A stretch of DNA of 64,000 bases. Source: Effrenium voratum (Eukaryota > Sar > Dinophyceae > Suessiales > Symbiodiniaceae). Of this stretch, positions 60,901 to 64,000 are shown one piece after another (the stretch's first letter is position 1; each line of letters begins with the position of its first letter). The notes under the pieces were generated by a model. The model worked only from the letters and a program-made list of their open reading frames with translations, ran no database searches and was not told the DNA's origin. The stretch is from the NCBI GenBank assembly GCA_963377175.1, contig CAUJNA010000592.1, positions 1 to 64,000 on the forward strand, given 5' to 3'. Made by a program: the position numbers and the translations under genes.

Positions 60901-63867
60901 CTTCCGAGCTGCGCTTATTTGGGTCGGACGTGTTTCTGCGATGTTGGCAGGGCTGAGTGTCCCTGGCCGTCCTTTTGCCCAGGTTGATGTTTGCCCAGGC
61001 TGTACATGACAGCAGTACACGGCCGCAGCCCCGGTCTGCGATTTAGACCGCCCAAAAGGCAAAGGCAACTGGAACCGTGCAGGAGACATACCATAAGCAC
61101 ACCCAAGGCCCTGAGGCCTTGAACACCATGAGGCCCTGGCCGCCTCCAGGACCTTGTTGTCCGCCAAGCTGAGCTCCCCCAGCTTTGGCTTCACCGCGGT
61201 GCCCGAGGCCTCCTGCGAGTCCCGATTCGGGTGCGGAAAATGGCCAAGCCGCTCCATGGAAACTGCGACGCTGGCTGTCAAAGGGGATGTTGTAGCCCCG
61301 CCAAAAAAGACGTTACAAAATTGGTTGGTTGCCCTCTTGCCCCCCCCCCCCTGGCACAGCAGCCAACAAAGCAGTGTTTGTTGTAGTTGGGCGCCTCCCT
61401 CAATATGCCGCGTGTCCTTTTCCAGTCATCAGTCATGAGTATGGAAGAGGATCAGTTGAACTGTTTGCTGGAATCTCCGGTTCCATCCCTCAGCCCATGG
61501 TTTTGTTCCCGGCCTTCTTCGATCCCTTGGCCTGGGCTTGAAGCTCCTGGTCACTCACCACCTCGGCCCGGACGCCGCCCGCCGCCTCCACCACCAGCCT
61601 CACCGGCTGGTTCTCCTTCACACCGGCCTTGAGCTTTTGGTACCTCACCAGGCCGGACTTAGACGGCAGAAACTAGCGCGTTTGTCAGCAAAAGCATGAA
61701 AGGCGATGAACAGACTTAGACATGTTCAGCAGGCATCTTCAAAAACATGGACAAATAGTTGGGACCAAACGACTCAGGACATGGGTGAAGACCAAGACTC
61801 TTCCCAAAAATGCACTTTGCTTTATGGGTGTTTCTCATAATTTTGGACCCCCTTGGGTACGGTTTCAAAAAGAAAGCTGCAGGAAACCAACCTCCTGGAG
61901 GGGTTGACAAAGACTGGCACGCTGAAGCCATGGCACAGCTGATCCTCCGCCGTGCAGGCAAAGACCACTCCCAACTGCCTTCCGCGGGCGGAAGAAAAAG
62001 CGGGAACCCTGCAAGACTGCCACTATCATTCCGAGCCCTTCTTGGGGTAGGGCAATAAAAATGAGGGCCCTTTCGCCTTGCCAGCCCTCCTGAAAATCTG
62101 CACGAAATATCAAAAAGCCTTTGCGGTAGGATCTGGAGTTGCACCGCTTGCTTTTGCATCCCGTGTCGATCTTCACGGGAGTGAACTTAACCCTGATACT
62201 TCCCCCCCGGATGATTTTGACCAGCCCCCCCACACACGCATCCATTCTAGGGGCACCCATCCCGCACAGCCAGCCGAAAATCCCCGGCGCCTGGCACGCA
62301 GCGCCAGGTGGCTCAGCACCGGCAGGTCCCTCGCCACTATGAGGCCCTTCACCAGCTGCGGCACCTCCTCGTCCCCGGAGGCCTCGTTGCAGAAGACCAC
62401 CGCCCCCTCCGCGGGCAAGGCCTTCTGCCAGGCCGCCGCCAAGGTGGGCAGGAAGACCTCCAGCTGACCCCCGCCCCCCCCGTCCCGAAAGCCAAGCAGA
62501 AGGAGAGTCACCGTGGCGGGGAAGAATGGGCCGGTGGGCTTCAAGATCTGGCAACCCCAAGCCTGTGGCTGTGGGAAGGAGAAACACCCATCAGAAACAA
62601 CCACAGACAACCACAACCAACAGAAGCCAACGACGAACGAAAAGAGCAGAGACCAAGTGCAAAGGCACGCAGCGCCCCACTCCGCTGCCAGCGGAGACGG
62701 CGATCCACAGCGGCAGCCCGGCCGAAGCCTGGCGAGCCGTTGCTTCGCCAAGGTGCCGCTTTCGGGAAATCAAAAACGAGCGGGGATACCAGGCAAGCGG
62801 GTATGTACGAGGATTCCCTGCAAAGGAAACCATGTCCACCCTGCTTCCTTGGTATCCCTGCTTGTTTGTTTGTCTCATTAGGTGGATGTTGCTGTTTCCT
62901 CGTTTGGATGGCACCGATGAGTTTTGTGGATGCTGTTGTTTTCCTGCTCTGGGCGCCCTTGTTTTTGATGGATTTCATTGTTCCCTTCCTGGGTGAAGTC
63001 AACAATAAAACCATTGGCCATGTCCAACAACAGTGGAAGTGGAGAGTTTGGGGAACATTGCTGGAAACTGGTAAGCCCCTATTTCTTGGATAATGTCATA
63101 GTTGATCTGAAACGACCTCCTTTTGGCTTCCCTTCAAAGGGCCAGGGCTTGATGTCAGGCATACTCCCGCTGACCACGGCTCACGGCTCAGCGCTTTCGA
63201 CCGCGCCTTGGCCTGCTGCATAGCCAGCTGCGCAAGCTTGGACACCTCCGCAAAGGCGACAGGCCCAAAGCGAGCTATAGACTACTCCCTGAACTGGACA
63301 TCCACAGGACAAATCGGCCTCAAAGGAAGCAACGTATGAAATGATGGTCGCAAGGCTGGATTGAAGCGCCAGTGCGTGGAAGTAAGTCCCTCCGGTGACA
63401 GGCAAAGACTTTTGCTCCCCGCCTTAGGCAACATTTGCTTCAACAACCAGACTGTGAACCCATTTGACATGAACGTGAAGACTGTCAACCGCCTCCCGCA
63501 AAAACGCCGTAACGATCTAAGTTTGTCACAGTGAGCTTCTTGCTGCCCTCGAAAGCTCAGAGGTCACCAAAGCCAACCACATCCTTCAAAAAATGTTTGC
63601 CTGATTGCTTGGCCCCCCCAAAAAAACAAAGAACAAAAGGAAGTTTAAAAATACAAACAAGAAATGCAACAGCGCTTCCCAGGTGCCCCCCACCCCCCAC
63701 CCATGGCCCCATGGCCCGCCGGCCCATGGCCCAACCCCCAGGGCATTCGCCTGGAAGAGCACCGAGGCCCTGAGCTCCGCCTCCACAAAGACGGCCACCG
63801 CGTGGCCGTCGATGCCCAGGGCCTGGCCCAGCTTCGGCACCCCGCCGTAGGCCTCCTCCAGGGCCGC
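57967..63867 (-). CDS. Alpha-glucan water dikinase, C-terminal half, 14 exons
   Basis: Exons: 63867-63751, 63245-63207, 62457-62291, 61643-61514, 61212-61153, 60873-60745, 60486-60436, 60259-60146, 59531-59433, 59040-58889, 58795-58687, 58555-58451, 58299-58125, 58058-57967 (TAG). They join in phase to 512 codons. The phosphohistidine domain has 'SGDEEVPQLV' and 'LPVLSHLALRAR', with His the autophosphorylated residue of GWD. The nucleotide-binding domain has 'VAVRSSANSEDLEKVSGAG', 'VLVQPMV', 'CVGLGETLASANEPGTPYR', 'PIDYAKERLSTD' and 'PMDMEGVVLEG', ending 'LVQARPIVG'. The enzyme transfers the beta phosphate of ATP to glucose residues of starch and opens granules for breakdown. N-terminal starch-binding domains lie beyond the right edge. 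Donors are mainly GC. Confidence 0.93.
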
Positions 63868-64000
63868 CTGGGACCGGGGGCAGCGGCGAAGACGTGGACG
63901 CGTCCGCGACCCAAAGCTCTGGGTCGCAACTTACGACCAAAGTTTGTTGACCGTTTTGGGCCGTTTTGGGGGAAGTTGGTGATCTCTAAGGGTGGCTGTT

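Overview
Organism and setting. The window is nuclear DNA of a eukaryotic alga, most probably a dinoflagellate. Host genes are cut into many short GC-rich exons, all on the minus strand. Where the protein family fixes the reading frame, the introns start with GC, GA or GT, and the acceptor is nearly always AG followed by G. That mixed donor set and AG|G acceptor are known from dinoflagellate genomes, as is head-to-tail gene order on one strand. The recognisable host functions fit a phototrophic alga with starch: alpha-glucan water dikinase, shikimate-pathway AROM domains, a ubiquitin-nickel superoxide dismutase fusion and a family-8 glycosyltransferase.

Layout. 1-1,366 is a huge TTG/CTG short tandem repeat. 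2.1-2.9 kb holds glycosyltransferase exons (minus). 3.5-45.99 kb is a very long, mostly intronic minus-strand region whose small exons encode coiled coil. Two large elements sit in its introns: a Ty1/copia LTR retrotransposon (9,761-17,413) and a 22.7 kb Polinton-like DNA virus or transposon (19,207-about 41,897) with 268-bp terminal inverted repeats. 48.2-56.9 kb holds AROM exons (shikimate kinase, dehydroquinase and the start of shikimate dehydrogenase), with the ubiquitin-NiSOD gene (50,143-51,888) inside one AROM intron on the same strand. 57,967-63,867 is the C-terminal half of glucan water dikinase. Between these are microsatellites, a ~100-bp tandem repeat array and old dispersed repeats.

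The Polinton-like element. The AT-rich core carries a protein-primed family-B DNA polymerase, a retroviral-type integrase, an A32-type packaging ATPase, a double-jelly-roll major capsid protein, a penton-like minor capsid protein, a class-3 lipase, a long fibre with a peptidase-S74 chaperone end, and about fifteen small genes (zinc-binding, F-box-like, acylation-motif and unknown). A left-hand module of three plus-strand genes has a different base composition and includes a ubiquitin-like-fold protein and a protein ending in a CaaX box. Together they make a plausible replication, integration, packaging, capsid, attachment and membrane-breach set. No capsid-maturation protease was recognised. 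Several core genes are broken by single-base shifts. Every case resolved is the loss of one A or T from a short run, so assembly error and real decay both remain open.

The copia element has LTRs that differ at one position in 171, so it inserted recently. It has nevertheless lost the integrase region around the second Asp and the RT YxDD motif, and it carries two extra ORFs after RNase H.
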